Origin: Aralia elata
Lineage: Eukaryota; Streptophyta; Magnoliopsida; Apiales; Araliaceae
Assembly: GCA_034770075.1 (NCBI GenBank)
Contig: CM068377.1
Span: 50,818,271 to 50,882,270, forward strand
DNA length: 64,000 nt
Direction: 5' to 3'
The notes under the pieces are model-generated. The model did not search any database, was not told where the DNA came from, and saw nothing but the letters and a program-made list of their open reading frames with translations. Within the stretch, counting starts at the first letter, position 1, and every line of letters starts with the position of its first letter. This document shows, piece by piece, positions 9,168 through 22,115 of this stretch. A program made the translations under genes and the position numbers.

Positions 9168-12100
9168 ATGTCAAACTCACTATCACTGCGTAGCATACTT
9201 GATGCTAACAAACTGACTGGACCAAATTACACGGACTGGTTAAGGAATCTGAGAATAGTTCTCAAGGCTGAAAAGCTATCTTATACCCTTAATATACCTA
9301 TCCCTGCAATAGTTGCAGATAATGCCTCTGAGGAAGAGATTGCTACTTTTAGAAAGTGGCAAGATGATGCATAGTTGGCTCAATGCATCATGATCGCATC
9401 CATGAGTAACGAGCTTCGGCGTCAGTATGAAACTATGGATGCTCTTACTGTACTCCTGTACCTTCAACGAGTTGAATGGTGAGGAAAGTAGGACTGCTGG
9501 ATATTAGATATCTAAGGAGCTCTTCCAATCTAGAATAACCGATGGCACTACAGTATAGACAAATGTCCTAAAAATGATCAATCTGATTGAACAATTGGGA
9601 CAACTGGGTTTTGTATTTGATGAAGAGTTGATCCAAGATTTGATCTTGTAATCACTCCCGGACTCTTTCTCACAATTTGTTGTGAATTTTTCACGTGAAC
9701 AAGCTATATGTCAACCTGCATGAGTTGCTTAAACACGTTGAAAACTGTAAAGAGTCACTTTCCAACCAAGAAAGACTAAGTCTTACCGGTAGATGATTCT
9801 TCCAGGAAGCAAAAGAGGGCCAAAGGATCTTCTTAAAAGAAGAACAATTCAAATAAGGTATAAGGAAAGGCAATAACTAAGGACACTAAGAACAAAACTG
9901 ATGTAGATAGCAAAGGAGTTTGCATCCACTGCAATAAGCCTGGACATTGGAAAGGAAACTGTAAGGAGCATCTTGTAGAGGCTAACCAGAAGAAGCTTAG
10001 TGAAGCTTCAGTTATAGATATAGGTTTGTTCATCATTGAAATAAATCTTTCTGTAAGTCAAGGTTCTACTTGGGTATTGGATACCGGCTATAGTTCTCAC
10101 GTATGCAATCCAATACAGAGACTAAGCAAAAGTAGAAAGCTAAACAAAGAGTAAGTAATCTTACGTGCGGAGAATGGAGTAATGGTTGCTACATTAGCCG
10201 TAGGAACTTATAGTTTAGCGTTGCCTACAGGCAAGTTTGTTAAGTTAATAAGTTGTTATTATGTTCCAGTTCTCTTAAGAAACATTATTGCTTCTGTTGT
10301 TGGACAAGGAAGGTTCTGGTATTATATTTAAGAACAATTGTTGTTCTATTTATAATGATAATGTTTTGTTTGAAACTAGAAGATCATTTGATGGACTTTG
10401 TAAACTTGACTTACATGAAAAATAATTTTGCAAATTGAACAAACTAGTAAAAGAAAAGGAGATGATCATTCAAAGAGTTGAATATATGTATTTGATGAAA
10501 TACAAGTCTAAATCATTTGAAAGGTTCAAAGAATTCAGAAGTGAAACAAATTGACAAAGTATTAAGATTCTTTGATCAGATCGAGGAAGGAATACTTGTG
10601 CAATGAGTTTCTAGATCATCTCAAAATGGTATTTTTCTCATAATGGACATTTCATGATACGCAATAATTGATTGGTGCATCTAAAAAGGAAAATTGTACC
10701 ATGTAGAACATGGTGCGGTCCATAATGATTTTTACCAACATTCTAGTATCCTTCTGGGGTTATGCCCTAGAAACGACTGCATATCTACAAAATAAGGTAA
10801 CCTCAAAATCCGGCCCCAAGACTCTATAAAAGTTATGGATAGGGAGGATTCCTAGTCTTAAGTATGTTAAGATAAGGGGTTGTCCAACTTATGTGAAAAG
10901 GTTTCAAAAGATAAGTTTGGGACAAAATTTGACAAGTGCAGAGTTGTGGGATATCCTAAAGAAAGTTTAGGGCATTATTACTATAATCCTATACGCTGCC
11001 TTCTTGGATAAAGATGTTTATCATTGAAAGAGCTAGTGGGAGGGTAATAGATCTTGAAGGAGTTCAAGAACCACAAAGTAGTACAAGTTAAACTGAGGAA
11101 CTTGTAGATAGACCTATTGTACCATAACCGAGTCGTAAATCTGGAAGAGTACCGAAGATACCTAGGAGGTATGGATTCATCATAGAGGATGATGATGAGG
11201 TACGCATCATAGAGGATGATGATCCAGTTATATACGATGAGGCTATGAGTAAAAGACACTCAGAGAAATGACAGATGGCCATGAAATCCGAAATGGACTC
11301 CATGTATGAGAACTAAGTATAGACTCTGGTTACTCCACTGAAAGGCATAGTGTCTAGAGGGTGTAAATGGGTTTTTATAGAGAAAGACTAGGGCAAATGG
11401 CAAGGTGGAGACCTATAAGACCATACCTGTTTAAAAGGTTTCAAATAAAGTCAAGGAGTTGACTGTAATAAAACCTTATTACCGAGTAATGCTCAAGTCC
11501 ATTTAGATTTTGCTTGTGATTGCAACTTATTATGAAATCTGGCAAAATGGATGTGTAGACGTCCTTCCTCAATGAAGACTTGAGGAGAATGTATGTATGA
11601 TACAGCTAGAGGAATTTGTTTTAAAGGTTGAAGAAAATCGTGTTTTAAGCTACAATGATCCATTTATGGATTGAAGCAAGCTTCTCAAAGATGGAATGTT
11701 CATTTTGATGAGACAATCAAAAGAGTTTGATTTTATCAAAAACGAGAATGAACCTAGTGTGTACAAAAGGGTCAGTGGGAGCACTGTGACATTCATAGTA
11801 TTATATGTTGATATATTACTGATAAGAAATGACACACCAATGCTACAATCAGTAAAGATAAAATTGTCTAAACATTCCTCCATGAATAACTTGGGAGGAG
11901 CATCCTATAAATTGGGGATATAAATCTATATAGATAGATTTAAAAGGATGTTCGGCTTGACCCAATGAACGTATATTTATTCGATGCTAAAGGCATTTAG
12001 CATGGCAAACTCCAAGAGAGGTCTCATGATGATGAGCCATGGAGTGAATCTCTATAAAATTGTCTCCAATTTAAAGAGAGATCGCATGAGTTACTATCAT

Positions 12101-12660
12101 GTATGCAATGAATATACAAGGTTTGATGTTGATCAGTCATATTCTGGAGAAGATCACTATAAGACAGTGATAAACATCTTAAGTACTTAACCGGTATTGA
12201 AGATGTGATCATGATTCATGGTAGGTCTGAATTAAAACTAGAGGGCTAAACAGACTCAAGTTTTTCAGACTGACCAAGACGATAACAAATCCACTTTAGG
12301 GTAAATTGTTACCTTGAATGGTGGTACAGTGAATTAGAAAGGTTCCAAAATAGTAAAGAGTTGCTGATTTAGTGACAAAGACAAAGTATATAGCTGTAAG
12401 TGAAGCTGTAAGTTGATTGTTTGGATGAAAAGTTCATCACAGAACTAGGAATAGTTCTTAAGTCTCATTTTGGATTCAAACATGTGTTGCAACACTTTCA
12501 TTTGATTAGAGGAATCATTGAAAGAAGAAAAGTCACTATAGAGATAGTGGACTCTCAAGAACAACATTGCATATCCATTTACTGAAGCTTTATCCAAACG
12601 ACAGGATAATCGTCACTTAGAGAAGAAGGGTATTAGATACCATGGCGATTGGCTTTAGTG
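9168..12660 (+). pseudogene. Copia gag-pol, many stops and frameshifts
   Basis: Gag starts at the ATG at 9168 (MSNSLSLRSILDANKL, then YTDWLRNLRIVL) and stops after about 70 codons, but homology continues. A zinc knuckle CIHCNKPGHWKGNC lies at 9921-9962. The protease block WVLDTGYSSH is at about 10070-10100. Only scraps of integrase remain, with RFFDQIEEGI near 10570. RT blocks include GCKWVF at about 11360, IYGLKQAS at about 11660 and LYVDILLI at about 11800. The last should read YVDD, so one catalytic Asp codon is lost. An RNase H tail runs to the purine tract at 12661. The element cannot encode a working polymerase. Confidence 0.85.
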
Positions 12661-12672
12661 CAAGTGGGAGAT

Positions 12673-14446
12673 TGAAAGTAGTATGCACATAAGCCAATCA
12701 TATTTGATATGATGTAGCATATACTTTGTAATCTTATTCGGTTATTAAAGGAATTTTATATTATCTACATAGTGCTGTTATATTAAATGTGATAAACCCA
12801 TAGTTTTGAGCAATGCTTTTAGAATCATGATGGTGATCATACTAATGAGATCTAAATTCTAGATAGCTCACAAACTAAAATTGTTCCTAATCGTTGGATT
12901 ACTAAAAAGGGGATTAGTGAATCCAGATAGATTAGTACATACGTTGCTTGCTCTTAAAAAGAGGATGATTGATCTCATAATCATTTGTGTGGAGACACTA
13001 AAGCAAGTATGTAGGTGCTTATTGGAGAATAAGTTCACTGAACGTGGCTCGCCTAGGAATACCTAATGGAGTTTTACTCACCTGTCAATAGGAATTCCTC
13101 TACTGATAGTAGTACAAGTGATCCTTGGACTTGAGATCATCATAGTATCTTGTATATGATGAGTTATACTTTGACATGTCCCTTAAGACCTTTAGGGTAT
13201 AACAAAGGGTATGATTGGGTATAATAAGTTGTACATGGAGATAGGTGAATGATCAACAAAGAATCTACCACGTCTAGTAAAAGATGTGAATGTCCTATGT
13301 GATTCGATAAATGACAACTCATTAGTCCTTGGCCAAGGCAGAATGAAATTAGAAAAGAGTTTCTAATTTGCATTATTTAGAGTTGTGCATTTGAGAATCG
13401 AAATACATATAATTAAATAAAATAAGACTTGACAGTAATTCCATGTCTTATATTTAATTGGGACATTGTATGGTAGAAGGATTGAATTGTACGGTAACTA
13501 TGCACTGAAAGGTTCTTTTATGATTAATGTTGAAATCTATATTATCTGGAAAGTCGTTGATCGCTAAGGGGGCTTACCCTTATTGTAGAATAAATATTAT
13601 TTATTTAAATAAATTAAATAGTTTAATTTATTTATTTAAATAAGATTAGAATTGTTCTAATTGATTTATTCACAACCGGTTTAATATGGAGAACCTAAAG
13701 GGTCACACCGCAAAAGGAAAATATTTATTTAAGAAGTAAATGGCATAATTGTAATAATAAGTTAAGTGTATTTAATCTAGTCTATGGAGATAAAATAAAT
13801 TAAATAGCTTAATATTTATTATTTAATATTTTAGAAATATTTAATATAAATTAATAAGAGGAGTCTTATTATTATTATTACTATTACTATTATTTAATTC
13901 CTAATAGGGATTGAGAATTAATTAATAGAAGTACTCTTACATGAATTCCTAATTAGATTAGGAGTTTAATTTAATTAAAAGAGTTTAATTAGAATAGAAA
14001 CCCTAATCCTAAATAGTTTAAGGAAGGGTTTTTCTACATCTATAAATAAGAGAAGTCTTATTATAGATTAGGGTTACACACTCTTGCATAAGAATTGTGG
14101 AGAGTACTTACAATTTCTATAGAGATAGAAACTAGGGTTTTGCCAACACCCATCTTCTTGAACAAGTATTATTCCTTGGTAGATCACCTCTAGAGGCCAA
14201 ACACTTGGGTGGCTAACGTTGATCAAAGGAAGGAATATAATCGGTGGAATTCAAGGAGAATGTGAAGGAATTTGAGGTGAACTTGTACCTAAGGAAGCTA
14301 GAATTCTACAAGGGTATAATTCTTATTCTCCATCTCTTTCGTTTAATTAATAATTGTGCATAAAGAAAGATCATGGTGATGGTTTGTATAAAATTTTAAA
14401 ATTTGATTTTATTGCGCTTTTGCTTTATTTATGTAATTTGATTGCA
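12673..14446 (+). repeat. Copia 3' LTR
   Basis: This is the second copy of the 1774-bp LTR, preceded by the purine tract at 12661-12670. The length is the same as that of the 5' LTR. Confidence 0.88.
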
Positions 14447-14781
14447 TGTTCGCGTTATACAATCCTTACATAATTATCCTTATATGATTTGATGATAACA
14501 TAATCTATATTTGTAAAGATAGGTTTTGCACAATCCTTAATGAGAATGAAAAGTGATGTAAAATAACTTAATTAGGGATCTAAATTGTTAGGGTAATCCA
14601 TTCTGTTATAGGTAGAGTTCACAGTGTTGTAACTATAAGATCGTTTAGCTATGACCTATTTGGAATTGCTTTGCTACAAGCTGCTCAAAAGAACTCTGAA
14701 ATTGCTGAGTATGGAGAATGGTATAGCTAGAAGGCTGACAAAGGACTATATAATTGTTTAGTTGAAACTAGACGTAGAATA
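14447..14781. other. No gene seen
   Basis: This is AT-rich sequence between the copia element and the next LTR. No domain, RNA or repeat was recognised. Confidence 0.4.
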
Positions 14782-15035
14782 TGTAATATTCTGAACCCTA
14801 CTAAGATTTGTATGTATAAATTATGTGTTTATCAGATGAAATTTCTTATTCCGACTCTGTGTTATATGATGATATACTCTGATAAACGACTGTTCAGGTA
14901 ATCTTTGAAAACCTAATACAATTCGAAAACACTGTTGTATACATTTAGAATTAGCATATAACCTAAAACTAGGTATCGAGAAATTTAAAACCTTAAACCC
15001 TAATGAGATTCATATTTTGTACTTAAATAAAGATC

Positions 15036-15040
15036 GAAAT
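15036..15040 (+). repeat. Target site duplication gaaat (left copy)
   Basis: The sequence gaaat at 15036-15040 is repeated exactly at 27006-27010, flanking the Athila element. Confidence 0.9.
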
Positions 15041-16442
15041 TGATGAGTGGGTTGAAAACCTATGAATCAAGTATGTTTAACTTGAAATATTGTGAGTTTT
15101 TGGGTTTTGTTCGTTTGATTTTCTTGTGTTTGGTGCTATTTTGTAGGAAGGAAGGCTTGGGTGGGGTTCTTGTGGACGTGCTGAAGAGTTGGACAACCTG
15201 TCAGACTAGCGCGGGGCGTGCCATAGTAGCCTGGAAATGGCGCGGGCCGCGCCGCATCGGGCTGGAATTGCTGCATGACTAGCGCGGAGCGCGCTGCAGG
15301 AAGGCACTTTGTGGCACGGGACGCGCTAGGCCAGGATTGAGAATCTGCATGAGTAGCGCGGGGCGCGCTGAGCCAAGAGGAAAAGTGGCGCGGGGCGTGC
15401 CACTCTGACGGATTTTTAAGGCTGCTGAGATTTTGTTTCCTTGTGTCAAGTGAAGTTGATTCAATTAAGGATTTCTATTTACCTATTGTAATAGGGTTTT
15501 AGTAGGATATAAATACGTTAATATAATTATGGTGGGAGGGACTTTTAACTACAATTCATTGGGAGCTTATTCTATTGGAACTTGGAGATTTCATTGGAGA
15601 GCACGATAAGACGGAGATTGAAGCTACAGAGATTGGAGTTCCTCGACAGAGTTTTTCTTCTTCTTTTAATTTCATTATCTGTACTTGAGATGTTATTTAA
15701 TTTTAATCTTTTCGTTTCAATCATGATGATGAACTAATTTTCTAATTAGGAATACAATGGAACCTTTTGCAAGGCAATAATTTAATTATCATTATTTTCA
15801 CTTAATTGTTCTTGTTGAGTTGATTATTATATTTTGTGCTTAATTAAATAATTGTTTGGCCAACAATTAATCTGATATCTTTGATGGAATTGAAAGAGGA
15901 AATCTTAGATTAGATCTAAATATAATAACGCATGAATTTGTTGATTCTTGTTAAGGATAACATAATAGTGTATGAGACGAAAGTACTTGTATGCCATGCG
16001 CAACTTTATTAGGAGTTTACACTTAATGAATCTATTTTGAGTATCTTGCATGAAAATAGCAAAATAACTGAAATAGATCTTTTTATTAATCATTGAAAGA
16101 TGTTAATAAATTGATAGGCAATCCTAGTTGGCAACTCATTGAATTAATTAAGTGGGAATAAGATAAGACGATTATTGTATAGCAATTGGGGAAATTGTAT
16201 TCCTATGTCTTAATCATCTGGTGATCAGTAATTGTTAGTTAATCTGGTATTTATTTTTAATCAAATCAATTTCACAAATCAATTGAGGCGACTATTTAAA
16301 TAGATATAACTTGATAGAAATTTGATAATTAAAGTAATTGTTAGTAACTGTTCCCTGTGGGTTCGACATCCTTTTTACTTCTTTATTACTTGATTGACCG
16401 TGTGCACTTGCGCGTAATTGTCATTACATACATCGGACAACA
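15041..16442 (+). repeat. Athila 5' LTR (1402 bp)
   Basis: It matches 25634-27005, but has one extra segment of about 30 bp within the GC-palindrome array, which explains the length difference. TATAAATA is at 15508-15515. A conserved block tgttccctgtgggttcgac at 16349-16367 lies near the LTR end. Confidence 0.93.
15209..15401 (+). promoter_or_regulatory. GC-palindrome array upstream of LTR TATA
   Basis: Six copies of a motif close to GGCGCGGGGCGCGCC (arms GGCGCG and CGCGCC around GGG) lie at about 15209, 15239, 15281, 15313, 15355 and 15387. The spacing is 30-42 bp. The TATA box follows about 107 bp later. The 3' LTR has five copies at 25801-25962. Confidence 0.75.
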
Positions 16443-16448
16443 AGTTTT

Positions 16449-16466
16449 TGGCGCCGTTACCGGGGA
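16449..16466 (+). other. Primer binding site, tRNA-Asp type
   Basis: TGGCGCCGTTACCGGGGA lies 6 bp after the LTR end. It matches the known Athila tRNA-Asp site except for one base. Confidence 0.88.
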
Positions 16467-16590
16467 ACGGTTTTAATAGTTATTTTATTACCAAATTTTA
16501 TTAGTTTAATTTATTTAATCAGATTGTTATTCTATTTGCTTTTGCAGGCTTCCATCTGTTCAAGTCTGTTTAAGTGTTGATCCGAGTATT

Positions 16591-18270
16591 ATGTGTGCAC
16601 CGGGGTTAAGTCAGTGGTTTATGCAAACACGATCCAAGGATTCAGAATTAGCTCCTTACGACAACAAAATTGAACGTACTTTTCGAAGGAGACTGAACAC
16701 TCAACAGGCCATCATGGAAAATCAGGTTAATTTGGTTGAAAACGTTGAACAAAAATCACTGCGGGAATATGCTATGCCGCGAGTGACGGAAATTCAATCA
16801 AGTATTGCTAGGCCTGCAATCACAGCCGATAGTTTTGAGATTAAGCCAGGCACTATCCATATGATTCAAAACTCGGTGCAATTCGCGGGATTACCAAACG
16901 ATGATCCCAATGACCATCTGGTTAGTTTTCTGGAAATTTGTGATACCTTTAGATTCAATGGGGTGACAGAAGATGCGGTAAGGTTGAGGTTGTTCCCCTT
17001 TACACTAGGAGACAAAGCCAAGAGTTGGTTACATTCTCTACCACCAGGATCTATCACGACATGGAATGACTTGGCACAAAAATTCTTGGCCAAATTTTTC
17101 CCACCAGCAAAGACAACAAAGATGAGAAACGACATTGCTTCGTTTAGCCAACATAACTCTGAGTCATTATACGAAACATGGGAAAGGTTCAAGGATCTAA
17201 TTCGGAGATGTCCTCATCATGGGTTACCTGATTGGCTACAAGTGCAAACCTTCTATAATGGGCTGAATAGTCAGGTTAGACAGAATATAGATGCAGTAGC
17301 GGGTGGAGCATTGATGGCTAAAAATTGTGATGAAGCGTACAACTTGTTGGAAAATATGGCAGCCAATAGTTATCAATGGCCTACAGAACTGTCTGCGCAA
17401 GTCACAGCTCAGAATTCCCGTTTAACGAAGAAGATTGATGCACTTAGGGTACAGAACGTTAATCAACTGGGAATGGTATGTGAGTTATGTGCAGGAAATC
17501 ATCCAACAGATCAGTGTGCCATCAGTACTAAATCAGTACAGTTTGTGGGGAACTATAATAGACAACAACAGTTTGGGGTAAAGTCGAACAGCTACAATCC
17601 AGGATGGAGAAATCACCCGAACTTTTCATGGACCAACAATCAAAACCCTCCGCCCCAAACTCAACCACAAGTATCTCAACAAGCAGTTCCACTTGGATTT
17701 CAGAATAGACAGCAACAACCTCCACAACAGGAAAAGAAAACAGAACTTGAGGAGTATCTACTAAAGTACATCAAGGATAATGACGCATGGAAGAATACTT
17801 ATGCTGTGACTCTGCATAACATCGAGAATCAGATTGGACAGTTGGCATCAGCTATGAATACTCGGCTGCAAGGTACATTGCCAAGCGATACTGAAACGAA
17901 CCCAAGGGATGGAAAGGAACACTGTAAGGCGATTACTTTGAGGAATGGGAGAAACTTGAATGACCCGACTAAAAAGGAAGCAAATCAGCAGCCTAATGAA
18001 AAGAGCGGCGTGGAACAAACAGTCTACAAGGAAGGGGATTCAGATAAAGTAATGGTGAGGGAAAAATCAGTTGAAAAATCAGAAGTAAAGAAACCCGATT
18101 CCTACGTGCCACCGGTTCCATTCCTACAAAGACTCCGCAAGGCTAAGGAAGAGAAGCAATTTTCAAAGTTTCTGGAGGTGTTCAAAAAGTTTCATATCAA
18201 TATTCCATTTGCAGAAGCTATAGAGCAGATGCCGAGTTACGTAAAATTCACGAAAGCTGGAAGATTTTGA
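16591..18270 (+). CDS. gag: Athila gag polyprotein, open frame
   Basis: This is an uninterrupted frame of 559 codons from an ATG at 16591. A second ATG at 16621 (MQTRSKDSELAP) resembles the usual gag start, so the true start may be there. The retrotransposon gag domain lies at about residues 115-240, with FPFTLGDKAKSWLHSLPPGS, FLAKFFPP, ETWERFKDLIRRCPHHGL and FYNGLN. A Cys motif CELCAGNHPTDQC at about 293-305 resembles the Athila nucleocapsid zinc finger. A Gln/Pro-rich stretch follows. Gag would form the particle that packages the RNA. The frame then shifts before protease. Confidence 0.88.
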   Translation: MCAPGLSQWFMQTRSKDSELAPYDNKIERTFRRRLNTQQAIMENQVNLVENVEQKSLREYAMPRVTEIQSSIARPAITADSFEIKPGTIHMIQNSVQFAGLPNDDPNDHLVSFLEICDTFRFNGVTEDAVRLRLFPFTLGDKAKSWLHSLPPGSITTWNDLAQKFLAKFFPPAKTTKMRNDIASFSQHNSESLYETWERFKDLIRRCPHHGLPDWLQVQTFYNGLNSQVRQNIDAVAGGALMAKNCDEAYNLLENMAANSYQWPTELSAQVTAQNSRLTKKIDALRVQNVNQLGMVCELCAGNHPTDQCAISTKSVQFVGNYNRQQQFGVKSNSYNPGWRNHPNFSWTNNQNPPPQTQPQVSQQAVPLGFQNRQQQPPQQEKKTELEEYLLKYIKDNDAWKNTYAVTLHNIENQIGQLASAMNTRLQGTLPSDTETNPRDGKEHCKAITLRNGRNLNDPTKKEANQQPNEKSGVEQTVYKEGDSDKVMVREKSVEKSEVKKPDSYVPPVPFLQRLRKAKEEKQFSKFLEVFKKFHINIPFAEAIEQMPSYVKFTKAGRF

Positions 18271-18289
18271 AACAGTTGCACTTACCGAG

Positions 18290-21200
18290 GAGTGTAGTGC
18301 AATTTTACAAAAAATAATTACCCCCAAAGCTCAAAGACCCAGGTAGTTTCACCATACCATGCACCATTGGAGATAAGTTTTTTGGTAAGGCACTGTACGA
18401 TTTGGGGGCTAGTATCAACTTAATGCCGTTATCCATCTACTCTCAATTGGGACTACAGGAAGTGAAGCCGACCAATGTAACTCTTCAGCTAGCAGATAGG
18501 TCTCTAACGTATCCACGAGGGATAGTGGAGGATATTTTGGTAAAAGTCGACAAGGTTGTCTTCCTAGCAGATTTCATAGTGCTTGATTTTGAGGAAGAGA
18601 AGGAGATTCCACTGATACTTGGGCGCCCATTCTTAGCCACGGGACGAACCTTGATAGATGTACAGAAAGGGGAACTTACGATGAGGGTACAGGATTAGGA
18701 GGTTACGTTCAATGTGTTCAAGGCAATGAAATTTCTGAAAGAAAATGAGAGTTGTTTCAGTATTGACTGGGTTGAATCAGGAGTGAACGAGTTTTTTGAG
18801 AGCAATGTATATGGGGATCCGCTAGAGTCAGCTTTGGTTAATTCACATGCAGCAGATTCTCCAACCTTATTAGAGTATGTACGGATGTTGAACGCTTCTT
18901 TCCCATTTGTGCCATATGGGAAACGATTCGAGGCATTGGATAGAGCTGAGCAACCAAGTTTAAGAACTAAGACATCTATTGAGGAACCACCTGTTTTAGA
19001 GTTGAAACCATTACCGAGTCATCTCAAGTATGCCTATTTAGGAGAGTCCTCTACTCTGCCAGTTATTATCTCATCATCTCTAAACGAAGTACAAGAGGAG
19101 AAGCTATTGAGGGTGTTGCGAGAGTTTAAAACTGCTATTGGATGGTCGATCGCTGACATCAAGGGAATCAGCCCCTCAGTTTGTATGCATAAGATTTTAT
19201 TAGAAGAAGATGCTAGGCCAGTAGTGGAGCAACAACGCCGACTGAACCCAATAATGAAGGAGGTGGTTAAGAAAGAAATCATCAAATGGTTAGATGCCGG
19301 AATCATCTACCCCATATCCGATAGTTCCTGGGTGAGTCCAGTGCAGTGCATTCCAAAGAAAGGGGGTATGACAATGTTTGCTAATGAAAATAATGAGCTA
19401 ATCCCGAAAAGAACTGTAACTGGATGGCGGGTGTGCATGGACTATAGGAAATTGAATAAAGCAACTCGCAAGGATCACTTCCCTTTGCCATTTATCGATC
19501 AAATGCTTGATAGGTTATCCGGTCATCAGTTTTATTGCTTATTGGATGGTTACTCCGGATATAATCAAATTGTCATAGCACCGGAAGATTAAGAAAAGAC
19601 CACATTTACCTGCCCATATGGAACATTTGCGTTTCGACGGATGTCATTCGGGTTGTGCAATGCACCGGCTACTTTTCAACGGTGTATGATGGCCATTTTT
19701 TCGGATATGGTGGAACAAAACGTCGAAGTTTTCATTGATGATTTTTCAGTATTTGGGGACAGTTTTTGATTTTTTCTTGGCAAATCTGACATTAGTGCTT
19801 TAACGGTGTGTGGAAACCAACTTGATTCTTAATTGGGAAAAATGTCACTTTATGGTCAAGGAAGGGATCATTCTAGGCCACCGTGTTTCAGCAGAGGGCT
19901 TAGAGGTTGATCGAGCAAAAATTGAGACGATTGAGCAGTTACCTCCTCCAACATCGGTAAAAGGAATCTACAGTTTTTTGGGCCACGCAGGGTTTTATCG
20001 ACGGTTCATTAAGGATTTTTTGAAAATCACGAAGCCATTGTGCCTTACTTGAAAAGGATGTGCCATATAAGTTTGATTCAGAATGTCTCAAAGCATTTGA
20101 GTTGTTAAAGAAGAAGTTAGTCACCGCACCGGTCATCATTGCACCTGATTGGAATCTCCCATTCGAACTCATGTGTGATGCAAGCGATTACGCCGTGGGA
20201 GCTATTTTGGGGCAGAGAAAGGATAGGGTGTTTCATGCCATTTACTATGCACGCAAAACTCTGAATGACGCACAAGTAAATTACACAACAACAGAGAAGG
20301 AGCTGCTTGCCATAGTGTTTGCATTTGTTAAGTTTCGGGCCTATTTGATCGGTAAAATGTGGTTGTGTTCATGGACCACTCAACTATCAAGTATCTCATC
20401 TCGAAAAAGGACGCCAAACCTCGGCTCATTCGTTGGGTCCTTCTACTCCAAGAGTTTGATTTAGAAATTCGGGATAGGAATGGAACGGAAAATCAAGTAG
20501 CAAATCACTTGTCAAGATTAGAGAATGATCAACAACCGGAAGTGAAAGCATGATCAACGAATTTTTCCCCGACGAGCAACTTTTTGCAGTGACAGCAGAA
20601 ACCCCTTAGTACGCGGATTATGTGAACTACATCGTCAGTGGAATTTTGCCACATGATCTTAGTTTCCAGCAGAAGAAGAGGTTCTTGTTTGAGGTGAAAC
20701 AATACTTGTGGGATGATCCATTCCTCTTCAAGCAGTGTGCTGATCAGATGATATGGAGATGCGTGGCTGAAGCAAAAATTGAAGGAATTTTACAACATTG
20801 TCATGCCTCATTGTACGGGGGACACTTTGGTGGAGATCGAACAGCCGCAAAGGTACTTCAATCTGGCTTCTTTTGGCCAACTCTGTTCAAAGATTCTGAT
20901 GCGTTTGTCAAAAGATGTGATAGATGTCAACGGGTCGGGAACATCATCAGTCGTCATGACATGCCACTCAACACCATGTTAGAAGTTGAATTATTCGATG
21001 TGTGGGGTATTGACTTCATGGGACGATTTCTGTCATCCTTCAATAACAAATATATCTTAGTTGCTGTAGACTACGTCTCCAAATGGGTGGAAGCAGTAGC
21101 ACTACCTACAAATGATGCCAAGGTAGTTCTGAACTTTCTCAGAAAGAACGTTTTTACAAGATTTGGGACACCAAGAGCCATCATCAGTGATGAAGGAACG

Positions 21201-22115
21201 CATTTTTGTAACAAGTCATTCACAGCTCTCTTGGCAAAATATGGAGTTCGACATAAGGTCGCCACAGCTTACCATCCCCAAACAAACGGTCAAGCGGAGA
21301 TATCCAACAGAGAAGTCAAAAAGATCTTGGAAAAGATAGTAAATTTGTAATATCCTGAATATTTATAGAATTTATAAATATGATATGGAATGACTAAAGT
21401 TAGCTGTAAAGTTAATTTCGAGGACGAAATTCTTTGAAGTAGAGGTGAGTGTAATACCCTGAATATTTATGAGGTTTATAAATACGATCGTATATGGTTA
21501 GAGGTTAATTTAGTGACCTAAAACTAAGTATTTAGAAGTTAAAATTTCTATAGCATTATGTAAAGGTTGTACACGTGAGCATGTAGTCCGACCTGGCTAA
21601 AAGAAGCTAGCAGGTGGATTTTCGGGGCGTCACAAAATCCATCACGGAAGGATTGGGCTAGCGAACTCGACGAAGCTCTATGGGCATATCGAACAGCGTA
21701 CAAAACTCCAATCGGCATGTCCCCGTATCGTTTGGTGTTTGAAAAAGCTTGTCATCTACCAGTAGAATTGGAACACAAGGCGTATTGGGTGGTGAAAAAG
21801 CTCAATCTTGATTTAGAAGTAGCTGGTGAGAAGCGACTCTTACAACTAAATGAGTTAGACGAATTCAGAGTCCAAGCCTATGAGAACACCAAGCTTTACA
21901 AGGAGAAAACCAAACGATGGCATGACAAACGAATTGTTCAGCGATCCTTTGAGCCCGGTCAATCCGTGTTATTATTCAATTCAGGGCTTAAACTCTTTCC
22001 GGGCAAATTGAAGTCAAGATGGTCCGGTCCGTTTACGATTCTCAAAGTTTATCCATATGGAGCCGTTGAGATTCAAGAGTCCAGCAGTCAACAATCATTT
22101 AAGGTCAATGGCTAG
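18290..22115 (+). pseudogene. pol: Athila pol: protease, RT, RNase H, integrase (broken)
   Basis: Protease has the active-site block DLGASINLMP at 18396-18428 and LILGRPFLATGR at about 18620. RT spans about 19180-19770, with RRLNPIMKEVVKKEI, VCMDYRKLNKATRKDHFPLP, YCLLDGYSGYNQI and the catalytic FIDDFSVFG at about 19730. A stop follows PED at 19590. Frame shifts occur near 18270-18390, 19770 and 20050. RNase H (ELMCDASDYAVGAILGQ, TTEKELLAIVFAF) lies at 20165-20340 and shifts frame near 20360. Integrase at 20622-21342 shows the HHCC finger, then Asp, Asp and Glu in GIDFMG, ISDEGTHF and GQAEISNREVKKIL. It is split at 21345 and resumes at 21636, with AYRTAYKTPIGMSPYRLVFEK, to a stop at 22113. Confidence 0.9.
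21346..21635 (+). mobile_element. 290-bp internally deleted chromovirus in integrase
   Basis: It starts TGTAATATCCTGAATATTT, then shows a chromovirus 3' block (tttcgaggacgaaattcttt, then a purine tract) at about 21416-21450. A second LTR start TGTAATACCCTGAATATTT follows at about 21451, and it ends ttcggggcgtcaca. The integrase frame (KIV-N / PSRKDW) continues on both sides, with aaat repeated at the joints. I read it as a left-LTR piece, the last bases of the internal region and a short right LTR. Confidence 0.72.

Larger units (their letters stand above)
7035..14446 (+). mobile_element. Complete, decayed Ty1/copia retrotransposon
   Basis: Two direct repeats of 1774 bp (7035-8808 and 12673-14446) flank gag-pol remnants in the order gag, protease, integrase remnant, RT, RNase H, which is the copia order. 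The purine tract caagtgggag precedes the 3' LTR. I see no 5-bp target duplication (taatt on the left, tgttc on the right), and the base run after the 5' LTR does not match the usual Met-tRNA primer site. The internal region, about 3.86 kb, is shorter than usual, mostly from loss in integrase. Confidence 0.85.
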
